From positions 1 through 44,198 of the forward strand of contig JAQWIT010000005.1 in the NCBI GenBank assembly GCA_029248745.1: DNA of 44,198 bases, written 5' to 3'. Made by a program: the position numbers and the translations under genes. The stretch is from Gammaproteobacteria bacterium (GTDB taxonomy: Bacteria > Pseudomonadota > Gammaproteobacteria > Nitrosococcales > Methylophagaceae). Of the stretch, positions 23,814-31,741 are shown piece by piece; positions within the stretch are counted from its first letter, which is position 1, and the number at the start of each line of letters is the position of its first letter. The notes beneath the pieces were generated by a model. The model did not search any database. It was not told where the DNA came from and saw only the letters and a list, made by a program, of their open reading frames with translations.

Positions 23814-25841
23814 ATGAGATATTCAGGTTTAAAGGTAGTTCTACTTTTATCCTTTGGCCTCTTTACTAGTTATAGCTTTGCTGAAATTGATAAAGAAATT
23901 CCTGCATCAGAAAGACCTCAGCAAGTCGAACTACTTGCACCGGGTTATGGCCAACTCGATTATACGCCGCCTCCGCCAGGCAGTTACAAACTCCCCGCTT
24001 TTGACGATGCTAAAGACGCTAAGGTCTTAAATGCTGATGGTGAGTACGTCAGCTATCATGATTTATTCAAAGGAAAATATACCTTCCTAAGTTTTATTTA
24101 TTTAAGCTGTCCTGACGTCAATGGTTGTCCTCTTTCTCATTTGGTATTTAACCGCATTCAACATGACGGCGCTAAGATTCCTGAGGTCGCCGATAATATT
24201 CAACTAATTAGTATGAGCTTTGACCCCGATAATGATACGCCAGAAGTGCTGAGAGCTATCATCGGCGAAGACCACAGTATGCATGATATGGCTGGCCATG
24301 AAGGCCACGATATGTCAGCTATGAAAAAGGATCAGATTCCTTTAACTTATCTTACAGCTGATTCTGTCGAAAACATGATGCCTATCCTTAAAGACTATGA
24401 TCAAACTATTCAGAATCAAATTAACGACGATGGCACACAGTCAGAAAACTTTTCGCACATATTACGCGTTTATCTAATTGATCCAGAATTCAAGATCCGT
24501 AATATCTACAGTGTGTCTTTCTTACACCCTGACATTCTTTTGAATGACGTCAAAACATTAATGATTGAGGATGGCTTGTTAGAACCTGCAGCTGGGGTTG
24601 TTTTAGCTAACCGTACACCAGATGAAACTGGCATTCGCACTGGTGCCAGTGATAGCAAAGATGGTTATGATTCAAAAGAGTATGAAACCAATTCACGTGC
24701 TATCACAGCGCGTAAAGGTGAAAAATCTGACTTAATTCGTGTTATTGACACGCCTCCATTAGGTTTACCAAAAGTACCAGTCCCTGCAGACAACCCAGTG
24801 ACGGCTGAAAAAATTGAGTTGGGTAAAAAACTGTTCTTTGATCGCCGATTATCTCTTAATGACACGTTTTCTTGTGCTATGTGTCATATTGCTGAGCAAG
24901 GTTATACGAGTAACGAGTTAGAAAGGGCCGTTGGCATAGAAGGTCGTGTCAACCGACGTAATGCGCCGACTTTGTACAACACCGCTTACCTCTCTAAGTT
25001 ATTCCTAGATGGTCGTGAAACCTCACTTGAGAACCAAGTCTGGGAACCGCTTGTTAATCATAGAAAAATGGGGATGACCTCAATTGGGCAGGTTATTGAG
25101 AAGTTGAGAGGCTTGCCTGACTACAATGGCTTATTTGAAGATGCTTTTGATGGCCAAGATGCCGATATCATGACAATCGCACAGGCTATTGCCAGCTACG
25201 AGCGTGTCCTAGTCTCGGGTAACTCTGCTTTTGATCGCTGGTATTTTGCCAAAGAAGAAGATGCCATTTCCGAGCAAGCTAAACGCGGATTCGAGTTATT
25301 TTCCGGTAAAGCTAACTGTATCGCTTGTCACTCTGTTGGTGAAAAAACAGCCTTGTTTACCGATAACAAACTACATAACACTGGCCTAGGCTTTCAAATT
25401 GCAATGGGTAGAGAGCCAGAAACAGAACGTATGTTAATTGCCCCTGGCGTTTACCTTGACGTTAAAACCAAGTTCAGAAAGCAATATACGACAAAACAAG
25501 GTGACATCGGTTATTACGAAGTAACACAAGACCCTGATGATCGTTGGAAATACCGTACATCATCATTGCGTAATATTGCCCTGACTGCACCTTATATGCA
25601 CAACGGGTCAATGCTTGATTTGGAAAGTGTTATCGCTTACTACAACCAAGGCGGTTTCCCTAAGAATGAAAGTAATTTCCCAAATGAAACACAATCTCCA
25701 ACCATTAAACCACTTGGTTTATCAGACCAAGAATCTGTCGATTTGATTGCATTCTTAAAGACCTTGACGGGTGATAATGTTGAAGAAATTATTTCTGATG
25801 CCTTTGCTACGCCTGTTGGTGATACTAATTACGATCATTAA
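23814..25841 (+). CDS. Fusion of a Sco1/SenC domain with a diheme cytochrome c peroxidase (MauG family)
   Basis: The 675-residue periplasmic protein starts with a signal peptide (about residues 1-23). Residues about 55-230 are a Sco/thioredoxin-fold domain: TFLSFIYLSCPDVNGCPLSH with Cys99 and Cys105 (a CxxxxxC spacing, longer than the standard CxxxC), DPDNDTPEVL, and the Sco histidine in ENFSHILRVYLIDPE (His215). Inside it, residues 154-171 form a Met/His-rich insert (HSMHDMAGHEGHDMSAMK). From about residue 320 follows a MauG/CcpA-type peroxidase: LGKKLFFDRRLSLNDTFSCA with haem site CAMCH (354-358), and the second site CIACH (502-506), then LRNIALTAPYMHNGSMLDLE. Such enzymes reduce H2O2 or modify proteins. 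The fusion suggests copper handling or thiol redox coupled to peroxidase action. AGGAG precedes the ATG. Confidence 0.9.
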   Translation: MRYSGLKVVLLLSFGLFTSYSFAEIDKEIPASERPQQVELLAPGYGQLDYTPPPPGSYKLPAFDDAKDAKVLNADGEYVSYHDLFKGKYTFLSFIYLSCPDVNGCPLSHLVFNRIQHDGAKIPEVADNIQLISMSFDPDNDTPEVLRAIIGEDHSMHDMAGHEGHDMSAMKKDQIPLTYLTADSVENMMPILKDYDQTIQNQINDDGTQSENFSHILRVYLIDPEFKIRNIYSVSFLHPDILLNDVKTLMIEDGLLEPAAGVVLANRTPDETGIRTGASDSKDGYDSKEYETNSRAITARKGEKSDLIRVIDTPPLGLPKVPVPADNPVTAEKIELGKKLFFDRRLSLNDTFSCAMCHIAEQGYTSNELERAVGIEGRVNRRNAPTLYNTAYLSKLFLDGRETSLENQVWEPLVNHRKMGMTSIGQVIEKLRGLPDYNGLFEDAFDGQDADIMTIAQAIASYERVLVSGNSAFDRWYFAKEEDAISEQAKRGFELFSGKANCIACHSVGEKTALFTDNKLHNTGLGFQIAMGREPETERMLIAPGVYLDVKTKFRKQYTTKQGDIGYYEVTQDPDDRWKYRTSSLRNIALTAPYMHNGSMLDLESVIAYYNQGGFPKNESNFPNETQSPTIKPLGLSDQESVDLIAFLKTLTGDNVEEIISDAFATPVGDTNYDH

Positions 25842-25884
25842 TCGTGACGACTAAAATCAGATATTGTTTATTAGGGTATTCATT

Positions 25885-26583
25885 ATGTTATTTAAACAAC
25901 TTTTTCATGAAGAAAGCTGTACATACACCTATCTGATTGCTTGTAGTAAGACCAACGATGCGGCGTTGATTGATCCTGTCAATACGGAAATTGATGATTA
26001 TATTGCTTTGTTGGGAGAGCATGACCTGACATTGAAATATGCCTTGGATACCCATGTCCATGCGGATCATATCACCGCCAGCGGTTTGCTAAAAAAAACA
26101 CTCGACTGTCAAACTGGTGTGAGTGCTTTATGTGGTGCTAATAACCCTGATATCCATATCAAAGATGGCGATGTCTTCGAGATTTCAGAGTTTGAATCAA
26201 TAACGACAATTAGTACGCCCGGGCACACCGCCGGTAGTGTTTGTTTTTTATGGCGAGATCACCTATTTACTGGTGATACCTTACTTATCGGTGGATGCGG
26301 TCGTACTGATTTCCAGGGTGGCGATGCTAGCCAGTTATACGACGGTATCACACAGCGTTTATTTACCTTGTCAGATGATACCTTGGTCTATCCTGGCCAT
26401 GATTACAAAGGTCAGTTTGTGAGTAATATCGCTCAGGAACGGCTTGGTAACCCTAGATTAGCCAATAAAACAAAAGCAGAATTTATTGAGATTATGGATA
26501 ACCTTAACCTGCCTTACCCTAAACTGATTGATATTGCCGTGCCTGCTAACCGTGATTGTGGCGTTATCATTCAGTCTGCTTAG
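25885..26583 (+). CDS. Persulfide dioxygenase, ETHE1-like metallo-beta-lactamase fold
   Basis: This enzyme oxidises glutathione persulfide to sulfite and glutathione using O2 and a mononuclear iron. The 232-residue protein reads MLFKQLFHEESCTYTYLIAC, ALIDPVNTEIDDY, ALDTHVHADHITASGLLKK (HxHxDH), STPGHTAGSVCFLW, FTGDTLLIGGCGRTDFQGGD (the ETHE1-specific loop), and VYPGHDYKG. The start is the ATG at 25885, where homologues begin and AGGG precedes; an upstream TTG at 25864 would only add seven residues. It follows the Sco-peroxidase gene after about 40 bp and precedes a SulP transporter, which could export or import the sulfite/sulfate. Confidence 0.9.
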   Translation: MLFKQLFHEESCTYTYLIACSKTNDAALIDPVNTEIDDYIALLGEHDLTLKYALDTHVHADHITASGLLKKTLDCQTGVSALCGANNPDIHIKDGDVFEISEFESITTISTPGHTAGSVCFLWRDHLFTGDTLLIGGCGRTDFQGGDASQLYDGITQRLFTLSDDTLVYPGHDYKGQFVSNIAQERLGNPRLANKTKAEFIEIMDNLNLPYPKLIDIAVPANRDCGVIIQSA

Positions 26584-26689
26584 TCCATTTCTGCCTTAAT
26601 TGGGCATCACAAATGCCCTGTCAGCTGCTTTTAAAATACTAAAAACAGTGCGACACTAAACTCTTTATCAATGACACTCGAGAAATAGC

Positions 26690-28411
26690 GTGCAAGAAAA
26701 AGCATCTCAAAATGGGATTAGCCAATTTTTACCCATTGCTGATTGGTTGACGCGTTACAACAAAGAAAAATTTAATAGTGATGTTTTTGCTGGCATCATT
26801 ACCGCTATTCTGTTTGTCCCTCAAGGTATTGCCTATGCTGTGTTAGCTGGCTTGCCTGCTCAAGTGGGACTTTACGCAAGCATACTCCCCCCCTTTATTT
26901 ATGCCCTTTTGGGTACAAGCCGTACTTTATCTGTTGGCCCGGTTTCTATTGCTGCCATTATGATTGCCAGTGCATTAGCTGCACCAGAATTAGCCCAATA
27001 TGGTTCTCCAGTAGAACATGCCATTATACTTGCCGCAGAAGGCGGTATTATCTTATTATTCATGTCATTGTTTCGTATGGGCGGTTTGATTAAATTTATA
27101 AGCCATCCTGTCTTGGCTGGCTTTACAAGCGGTGCCGCCATTCTTATTATCTTTAGCCAATTACCTCATCTATTCGGTATCACTGCTGATGCATGTGGCC
27201 TCGATATCGTTTGCCAAATCAAATTCCTTAACCCATATAGTGCTGCTTTAGGCGTATTTAGCATCGCACTTTTACTGGTCATGGCAAAACCTTTAAGCCG
27301 TTTGCTTAAGTCCATGTCTGTCCGTGAAAACTGGGCTACGGGAATTAGTAAAACTGCACCTTTGCTGGCTGTTATTATCACCACTGTGCTTGTAAGCCAA
27401 TTCCAACTCAATACCGTTCAGCATGTTGCTACTGTTGGTGAGATACCTAGGGGTTTACCAGATTTAAGCATCCAATTTTTATTTAGTGGTAAAGAGCATT
27501 GGATAGCGCTTTTGCCTAGTGCACTCTTTATTAGTTTAATTGCGTATATAGAAAGTGTTGCCATTTCCCTTGTAACGGCTAATCTACGACACGAAAAGAT
27601 CAATACTAATCAAGAGCTCATTGCTTTAGGTTCAGCCAATATTGCGACGGCCTTTTCTGGAGGCATGTCTGTAGCAGGTGGCTTTAGCCGAACTATGGTT
27701 AATTTTTCAGCAGGTGCACGCACACAATTTGCCATGATCATTGCTATCATTTTACTGGCGATTGCTTTGCTCTCGTTCACCGAACAGTTTGCAAATATTC
27801 CTAAAGCCGCTTTAGCTGCGATTATCATGGTTGCTATTATTCCATTGATTAAACTTCGTGAGATTATTGATACCTTTCAACATGACCGCGCTGATGCCTC
27901 AACACAGCTTATTACCCTCATTGCAGTCCTGGCTTTGGGTATCGAGGAAGGTGTTGCGCTTGGTATTCTTGTTACCGTTATTATTTTCTTACGCAGAACG
28001 AGTTTGCCACATATCGCTGTAATTGGTCAGGTCGAAGGGACAGAACAATTTAGAAATATTAAGCGTCATCAGGTCAAAACATGGACCAACTTATTACTTA
28101 TCCGCATTGATGAAAATATCACTTTTGCCAATATCACTTACATTACAGAATTTATTAGCGAACAAGCAGAAAAGCAGCCACAGCTCGAACACATTGTGAT
28201 TAATTGCTCATCAATCAGTTATATCGATACAACAGCCTTCGAGGCATTAAAGAACTTTGTTATGGCTATCGAAAATAGAGGGTTAACAATCAACCTCGCG
28301 CAGGTCAAAGGGCCTGTTATGGATAAGCTTTCGCAAATGAAAATTGAAGATAAACTTTCGAAGGGAAAAGTGTTTTTCCATACTATTGATGCCATTAAAA
28401 CCCTTAGCTAA
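26690..28411 (+). CDS. SulP-family anion transporter with STAS domain
   Basis: The 573-residue protein has about 12-14 membrane segments with SulP hallmarks: ADWLTRYNKEKFNSDVFAGI, ILFVPQGIAYAVLAGLPAQV, GLYASILPPFIYALLGTSRT, SVGPVSIAAIM, then the conserved central ANIATAFSGGMSVAGGFSRT. A cytoplasmic STAS domain follows from about residue 455 (LLIRIDENITFANITYITEF, IVINCSSISYIDTTAFEAL). SulP proteins move sulfate, bicarbonate or other oxyanions, usually with Na+ or H+. The substrate cannot be read from sequence; the persulfide dioxygenase upstream favours a sulfur oxyanion. The start is GTG at 26690, with a weak ribosome site. Confidence 0.9.
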   Translation: MQEKASQNGISQFLPIADWLTRYNKEKFNSDVFAGIITAILFVPQGIAYAVLAGLPAQVGLYASILPPFIYALLGTSRTLSVGPVSIAAIMIASALAAPELAQYGSPVEHAIILAAEGGIILLFMSLFRMGGLIKFISHPVLAGFTSGAAILIIFSQLPHLFGITADACGLDIVCQIKFLNPYSAALGVFSIALLLVMAKPLSRLLKSMSVRENWATGISKTAPLLAVIITTVLVSQFQLNTVQHVATVGEIPRGLPDLSIQFLFSGKEHWIALLPSALFISLIAYIESVAISLVTANLRHEKINTNQELIALGSANIATAFSGGMSVAGGFSRTMVNFSAGARTQFAMIIAIILLAIALLSFTEQFANIPKAALAAIIMVAIIPLIKLREIIDTFQHDRADASTQLITLIAVLALGIEEGVALGILVTVIIFLRRTSLPHIAVIGQVEGTEQFRNIKRHQVKTWTNLLLIRIDENITFANITYITEFISEQAEKQPQLEHIVINCSSISYIDTTAFEALKNFVMAIENRGLTINLAQVKGPVMDKLSQMKIEDKLSKGKVFFHTIDAIKTLS

Positions 28412-28451
28412 CTCTATCTCAGAAATACATCATGCTGGCAGGGCTTGTCGA

Positions 28452-28480
28452 TTGTCTTCAATTAAAATCACCCGTATACT
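28452..28480 (+). promoter_or_regulatory. Sigma-70 promoter of the thiamine-uptake operon
   Basis: TTGTCT (28452-28457) and TATACT (28475-28480) are separated by exactly 17 bases, and transcription starting near 28487 would include the whole TPP aptamer beginning at 28521. Both hexamers are close to consensus. Confidence 0.65.
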
Positions 28481-28520
28481 CTTAAGTTGGTTTTTGTAGC
28501 TTAATTGATTTCAAAAACCT

Positions 28521-28612
28521 AGCCTAGGGGTGGCAAAAAGGCCTGAGACTTTCTGATTTTCAGAATAAACCCTATGAACCTGATCCAGTTAATACTGGCG
28601 TAGGGACAGGCT
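28521..28612 (+). promoter_or_regulatory. TPP riboswitch aptamer (THI element)
   Basis: The conserved TPP-aptamer blocks are present in order: GGGGTGG, CTGAGA (28543-28548, pyrimidine-sensing loop), AAACCCTATGAACCTGATC, and TAATACTGGCGTAGGGA. The closing helix P1 pairs AGCCT (28521-28525) with AGGCT (28608-28612). It senses thiamine pyrophosphate and controls the TonB receptor gene 67 bp downstream. Confidence 0.96.
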
Positions 28613-28673
28613 GAGATAACGCAACTCCTTTCCGATTTTACGATATCTCCCTGTCCTTTTTATATAAAAAGGA
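28604..28673 (+). promoter_or_regulatory. Riboswitch expression platform with a ribosome-site sequestering hairpin
   Basis: Two exclusive structures can be drawn. One pairs GGACAGG (28604-28610) and GAGATA (28613-28618) with TATCTC (28644-28649) and CCTGTCC (28650-28656). The other is a perfect 8-bp hairpin of TCCTTTTT (28654-28661) with AAAAAGGA (28666-28673), which buries the AAGGA ribosome site five bases before the ATG. The first competes with aptamer helix P1 (28608-28612) and with the hairpin (28654-28656). TPP binding would hold P1, free the TCC and close the ribosome site: an OFF switch acting on translation. Confidence 0.65.
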
Positions 28674-28678
28674 TAACC

Positions 28679-30808
28679 ATGAAGTTTAAGATTTTACCCC
28701 TCTCTATCGCAGTACTATTGTCTGCTAATGCCGTTGCTAAGGTTGATAACCATGACCTGCCAGCAATGGTCGTTAGTGCTGATTTTCGCCCTGCTATTGC
28801 CCTTGAAACACCTATTAGTTTAACCACAATTGATAGCGACACTATTGACTCCCGTGGTGCGCAACATATTGAAGATGTTTTAAACTTAGCCCCTAACGTC
28901 AACCTTTCAGCTGGTGCTTCACGTGGCCAGTTTTTTCAAATTCGTGGTATTGGTGAACGAAGCCAATTTTCATCGCCACTTAATCCTTCAGTCGGCCTGA
29001 TTATCGATGGCATCGATTTTAGTCGGACTGGTGGGGCAGCAACCTTGTTTGATATCGAACAAGTAGAAGTGCTACGCGGCCCTCAAGGAACACGTTTCGG
29101 GACGAACGCGCTCGCTGGTGTAATTAATTTACAAAGTAAACAACCCACCGAAGAACTAGATATCCATGCTGAAATGGGTATCGCTGAATATGATACTCGC
29201 AGTCTAGGCCTTGCTGTTGGTGGTACGCTAGTCGAAAACAGTTTGCTTGGACGCGTGTCAATTCACAGCCATCGCTCTGATGGCTATATGGATAATGATT
29301 TTTTAAATCGAAGTAATACTCAAGATAGAGATGAATTGACAGCAAGGAGCCAATTAAAATGGTTAGTGAATAACAACCTTACCGTTGACTTGAACTTATT
29401 TCACCACAATATTGACAATGGCTATGATGCTTTTACGCTCGATAATAGTCGAAACAGTCTTTCAGACAATCCTGGCCAAGATAAACAGCATACTAATGCT
29501 GTCGCGCTTAAAACAGATTGGCGAGCTAATAATGCCATTCAAATTCAAACAGCCAGTAGTTATATGAAGTCAGATATTGTTTATAGCTATGATGCGGATT
29601 GGAATAGCGAGTTTGCTAATAACGCTTTTTTTCAAACTCTAAGTGTATTACAACAAGCAAACTGCCTCGATAGTGACTACGACAATGATGCTTTCTGTCC
29701 TTATAACGCCACAGAAGAATTTAAACGTGAACGCGAAAACTATTCTTTTGAAATAAAAGCACTTTCGAATGAAGACGGTAAATTATTTGATGGTCGAACA
29801 GCTTGGGTCGTCGGTACAAACTTTTTCATCCAAGATGAAGGTCTAAATTTAAATTCTGATTTCGGAAACCTAGACAATAAGTATGAGACAGAAAATGTTT
29901 CTCTTTTTGGTCAGTTAGATACACAAATAACCCAAAAACTTACACTTATCATAGGTTTACGTGTTGAGAACTTTAGGGCAGATTACAAAGACTCTAACGG
30001 TATTGACATCAAAACTAGTGAAGTTCTCTTTGGTGGTAAACTTGGTTTGAATTATCAGGTTAATACTGAACACCTCCTATACACATCACTCTCTCGTGGT
30101 TTTAAATCTGGTGGTATCAATAATAATGATAACCTTCCAGTATCTGCCCTTGAATTTGACACTGAATATATGTGGACGCTCGAAACAGGCCTTAAGTCGC
30201 TTTGGCTTGATGGCGATTTAATTTCTAGCGTTAATCTCTTCTACTCATCTCGTCGCAACGCACAAGTAAAAAGTTCTATTGTCGTCGGTATTGGAGAATT
30301 CGAAGACTCAATAACTAATGCTGCTAAAGGTACTAATTACGGTTTAGAAGCTGAACTAGACTGGGCTGCTACAGATAAGATGCGTTTATTTGCTGCTTTA
30401 GGTTTGCTTCATGCCTCATTTGATGAGTTCGATAATCCAGACCCTAGTGCTATAGATTTAGATGATCGCCGTATGGCCCATGCCCCTAGCTATACATTTA
30501 ATATTGGCTCTGAGATTTACCTATCACCTTCTCTAACATTTAAGGCTAATATTGAAGGGAAAGATGAATTTTATTTTTCCAATAGCCATAATGAAAAATC
30601 TGGTTCTTATGCACTAACTAATGCAAGTTTAGAATATCGTACTGGCGATTGGAAAGTCACTTTGTGGGGACGGAACCTGTTTGATAAAGATTTTGCTACC
30701 CGCGGTTTCTCATTTGGTAATGATCCTCGAACCAATTATGCAACTGACCGTTATATTCAATACGGTGACCCACGTGTCATTGGCCTAAGTGTTGCTTGGG
30801 ATTACTAA
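28679..30808 (+). CDS. TonB-dependent outer-membrane receptor under TPP control (probable thiamine receptor)
   Basis: The 709-residue protein has a signal peptide (cleavage after about residue 20, AVA-K), a short TonB box region, and a plug domain: IDSDTIDSRGAQHIEDVLNL, APNVNLSAGASRGQFFQIRG and IEQVEVLRGPQGTRFGTNAL. A 22-strand-type barrel follows with the family motif LLYTSLSRGFKSGGINNNDN near residue 462, ending in an aromatic-terminated strand (VIGLSVAWDY). The TPP riboswitch ahead of it and the downstream thiamine-binding-type and PnuT-like genes indicate thiamine or a thiamine phosphate as the ligand; comparative genomics has proposed such TPP-regulated receptors in gammaproteobacteria. 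The ligand is inference from context. Confidence 0.9.
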   Translation: MKFKILPLSIAVLLSANAVAKVDNHDLPAMVVSADFRPAIALETPISLTTIDSDTIDSRGAQHIEDVLNLAPNVNLSAGASRGQFFQIRGIGERSQFSSPLNPSVGLIIDGIDFSRTGGAATLFDIEQVEVLRGPQGTRFGTNALAGVINLQSKQPTEELDIHAEMGIAEYDTRSLGLAVGGTLVENSLLGRVSIHSHRSDGYMDNDFLNRSNTQDRDELTARSQLKWLVNNNLTVDLNLFHHNIDNGYDAFTLDNSRNSLSDNPGQDKQHTNAVALKTDWRANNAIQIQTASSYMKSDIVYSYDADWNSEFANNAFFQTLSVLQQANCLDSDYDNDAFCPYNATEEFKRERENYSFEIKALSNEDGKLFDGRTAWVVGTNFFIQDEGLNLNSDFGNLDNKYETENVSLFGQLDTQITQKLTLIIGLRVENFRADYKDSNGIDIKTSEVLFGGKLGLNYQVNTEHLLYTSLSRGFKSGGINNNDNLPVSALEFDTEYMWTLETGLKSLWLDGDLISSVNLFYSSRRNAQVKSSIVVGIGEFEDSITNAAKGTNYGLEAELDWAATDKMRLFAALGLLHASFDEFDNPDPSAIDLDDRRMAHAPSYTFNIGSEIYLSPSLTFKANIEGKDEFYFSNSHNEKSGSYALTNASLEYRTGDWKVTLWGRNLFDKDFATRGFSFGNDPRTNYATDRYIQYGDPRVIGLSVAWDY

Positions 30809-30818
30809 TTAAAATACA

Positions 30819-30840
30819 AGGGTGTCAGTCTTGGCACCCT
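30819..30840 (+). other. Hairpin between the TonB receptor and downstream genes
   Basis: AGGGTGTCA (30819-30827) pairs with TGGCACCCT (30832-30840) with one wobble around a 4-base loop. Only TCATTTC follows, so this is probably a processing or partial attenuation site within the operon, allowing more receptor than permease. Confidence 0.5.
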
Positions 30841-30869
30841 TCATTTCACCTAACAAAAAGAGAAACTTG

Positions 30870-31130
30870 ATGAGAATTTCTGTCGATATCAGTTTGTATC
30901 CACTAACTGAAGACTATGTTGAACCCATTTTGGCGTTTATTGCACAATTAGAAAGTAACGCTAAGTTGATCGTTAAGCGTAATAGCTTAAGCACACAAAT
31001 CTTCGGTGAATACCGTGATGTGATGGATGCGATGGATAAAGAAATGGAAGTGGTTTTTAAGCAATTGCCTCATAGTGTCTTTTCCGTCAAATTCATCGGG
31101 ACAGATCGAGCTGATATCTTTGATGTCTAA
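30870..31130 (+). CDS. Small thiamine-binding-type protein (YkoF/MTH1187 family)
   Basis: The 86-residue protein reads MRISVDISLYPLTEDYVEPI, LAFIAQLESNAKLIVKRNSL, STQIFGEYRDVMDAMDKEME and VFSVKFIGTDRADIF, matching the ferredoxin-like MTH1187/YkoF family, whose members bind thiamine or are found in thiamine-transport operons. I set the start at the ATG at 30870 (preceded by AAAGAG); an earlier GTG (30822) would add residues that do not fit the family and lies inside a hairpin. Its stop overlaps the ATG of the PnuT-like gene (taATG). It is cytoplasmic: no signal peptide. Confidence 0.82.
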   Translation: MRISVDISLYPLTEDYVEPILAFIAQLESNAKLIVKRNSLSTQIFGEYRDVMDAMDKEMEVVFKQLPHSVFSVKFIGTDRADIFDV

Positions 31131-31741
31131 TGGATAGCACGCTTTTACAAGCTATCCTAGATGGCCTGATGGCTCTATCTGGCTGGGAAGTATTGGCTTC
31201 CTTATTGGGTATTGGCTATGTCATCTATGCTGCACGCGAATCTCAATGGTGTTGGCCGCTAGCCTTTATTAGCACTTCAATTTACACCGTTTTATTTTGG
31301 GGCGATCAATTGCCCATGCAAGCCTTACTCAATTTTTATTATATGGGGATGGCCATCTATGGTTACCTTTTGTGGCAAAAACAAGGTAATACTGACAACG
31401 CTGTTGCCATCAGTAAATTCACATGGGTTCAACAGTTTGCCTTTCTGATCACAGGTAGCTTACTCACCTTTGCTACAGCACAATACTTAATTAGTATTGA
31501 TGCTTCTCAAAGTCCTTTTTTAGATGCTGGTGTAACCGTCTTTTCCGTACTCAATACAGTTTTGATGGCCCGTAAAGTTTTACAAAATTGGCTTTACTGG
31601 ATTGTCATTGATGCAGCTGCTATTCAGTTGTATTACCAAACGGGTTATTACGCAACGATTGTGATGTTTTCTGTGTATCTCGTTTTGGCTTTTATCGGTT
31701 ACGTGAATTGGATGAAACTGTACTACCAAAACGAGACTTAA
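31130..31741 (+). CDS. pnuT: PnuC-family transporter, probable thiamine permease (PnuT)
   Basis: The 203-residue membrane protein has about seven segments and PnuC-family motifs: SGWEVLASLLGIGYVIYAAR, SQWCWPLAFISTSIYTVLFW (the family's W-x-W-P signature) and LLNFYYMGMAIYGYLLWQ. The conserved end WIVIDAAAIQLYYQTGYYAT is also present. PnuC proteins facilitate uptake of vitamin precursors and depend on intracellular phosphorylation to trap them; those in TPP-regulated operons (PnuT) take thiamine. Here the operon begins with a TPP riboswitch. It converges with the phosphotransferase gene, overlapping it by four bases. Confidence 0.87.
   Translation: MDSTLLQAILDGLMALSGWEVLASLLGIGYVIYAARESQWCWPLAFISTSIYTVLFWGDQLPMQALLNFYYMGMAIYGYLLWQKQGNTDNAVAISKFTWVQQFAFLITGSLLTFATAQYLISIDASQSPFLDAGVTVFSVLNTVLMARKVLQNWLYWIVIDAAAIQLYYQTGYYATIVMFSVYLVLAFIGYVNWMKLYYQNET

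Noticed and set aside
28604-28661. The riboswitch anti-sequestering stem read as a simple rho-independent terminator
   Set aside because: A stem plus T-run is present, but as a terminator it would form without TPP and so silence the operon when thiamine is scarce. The competing ribosome-site hairpin gives a more consistent model; kept as an open point in the findings.
30819-30840. Terminator after the TonB receptor gene
   Set aside because: No T-run follows the hairpin and the next two genes are functionally linked, so complete termination is unlikely.
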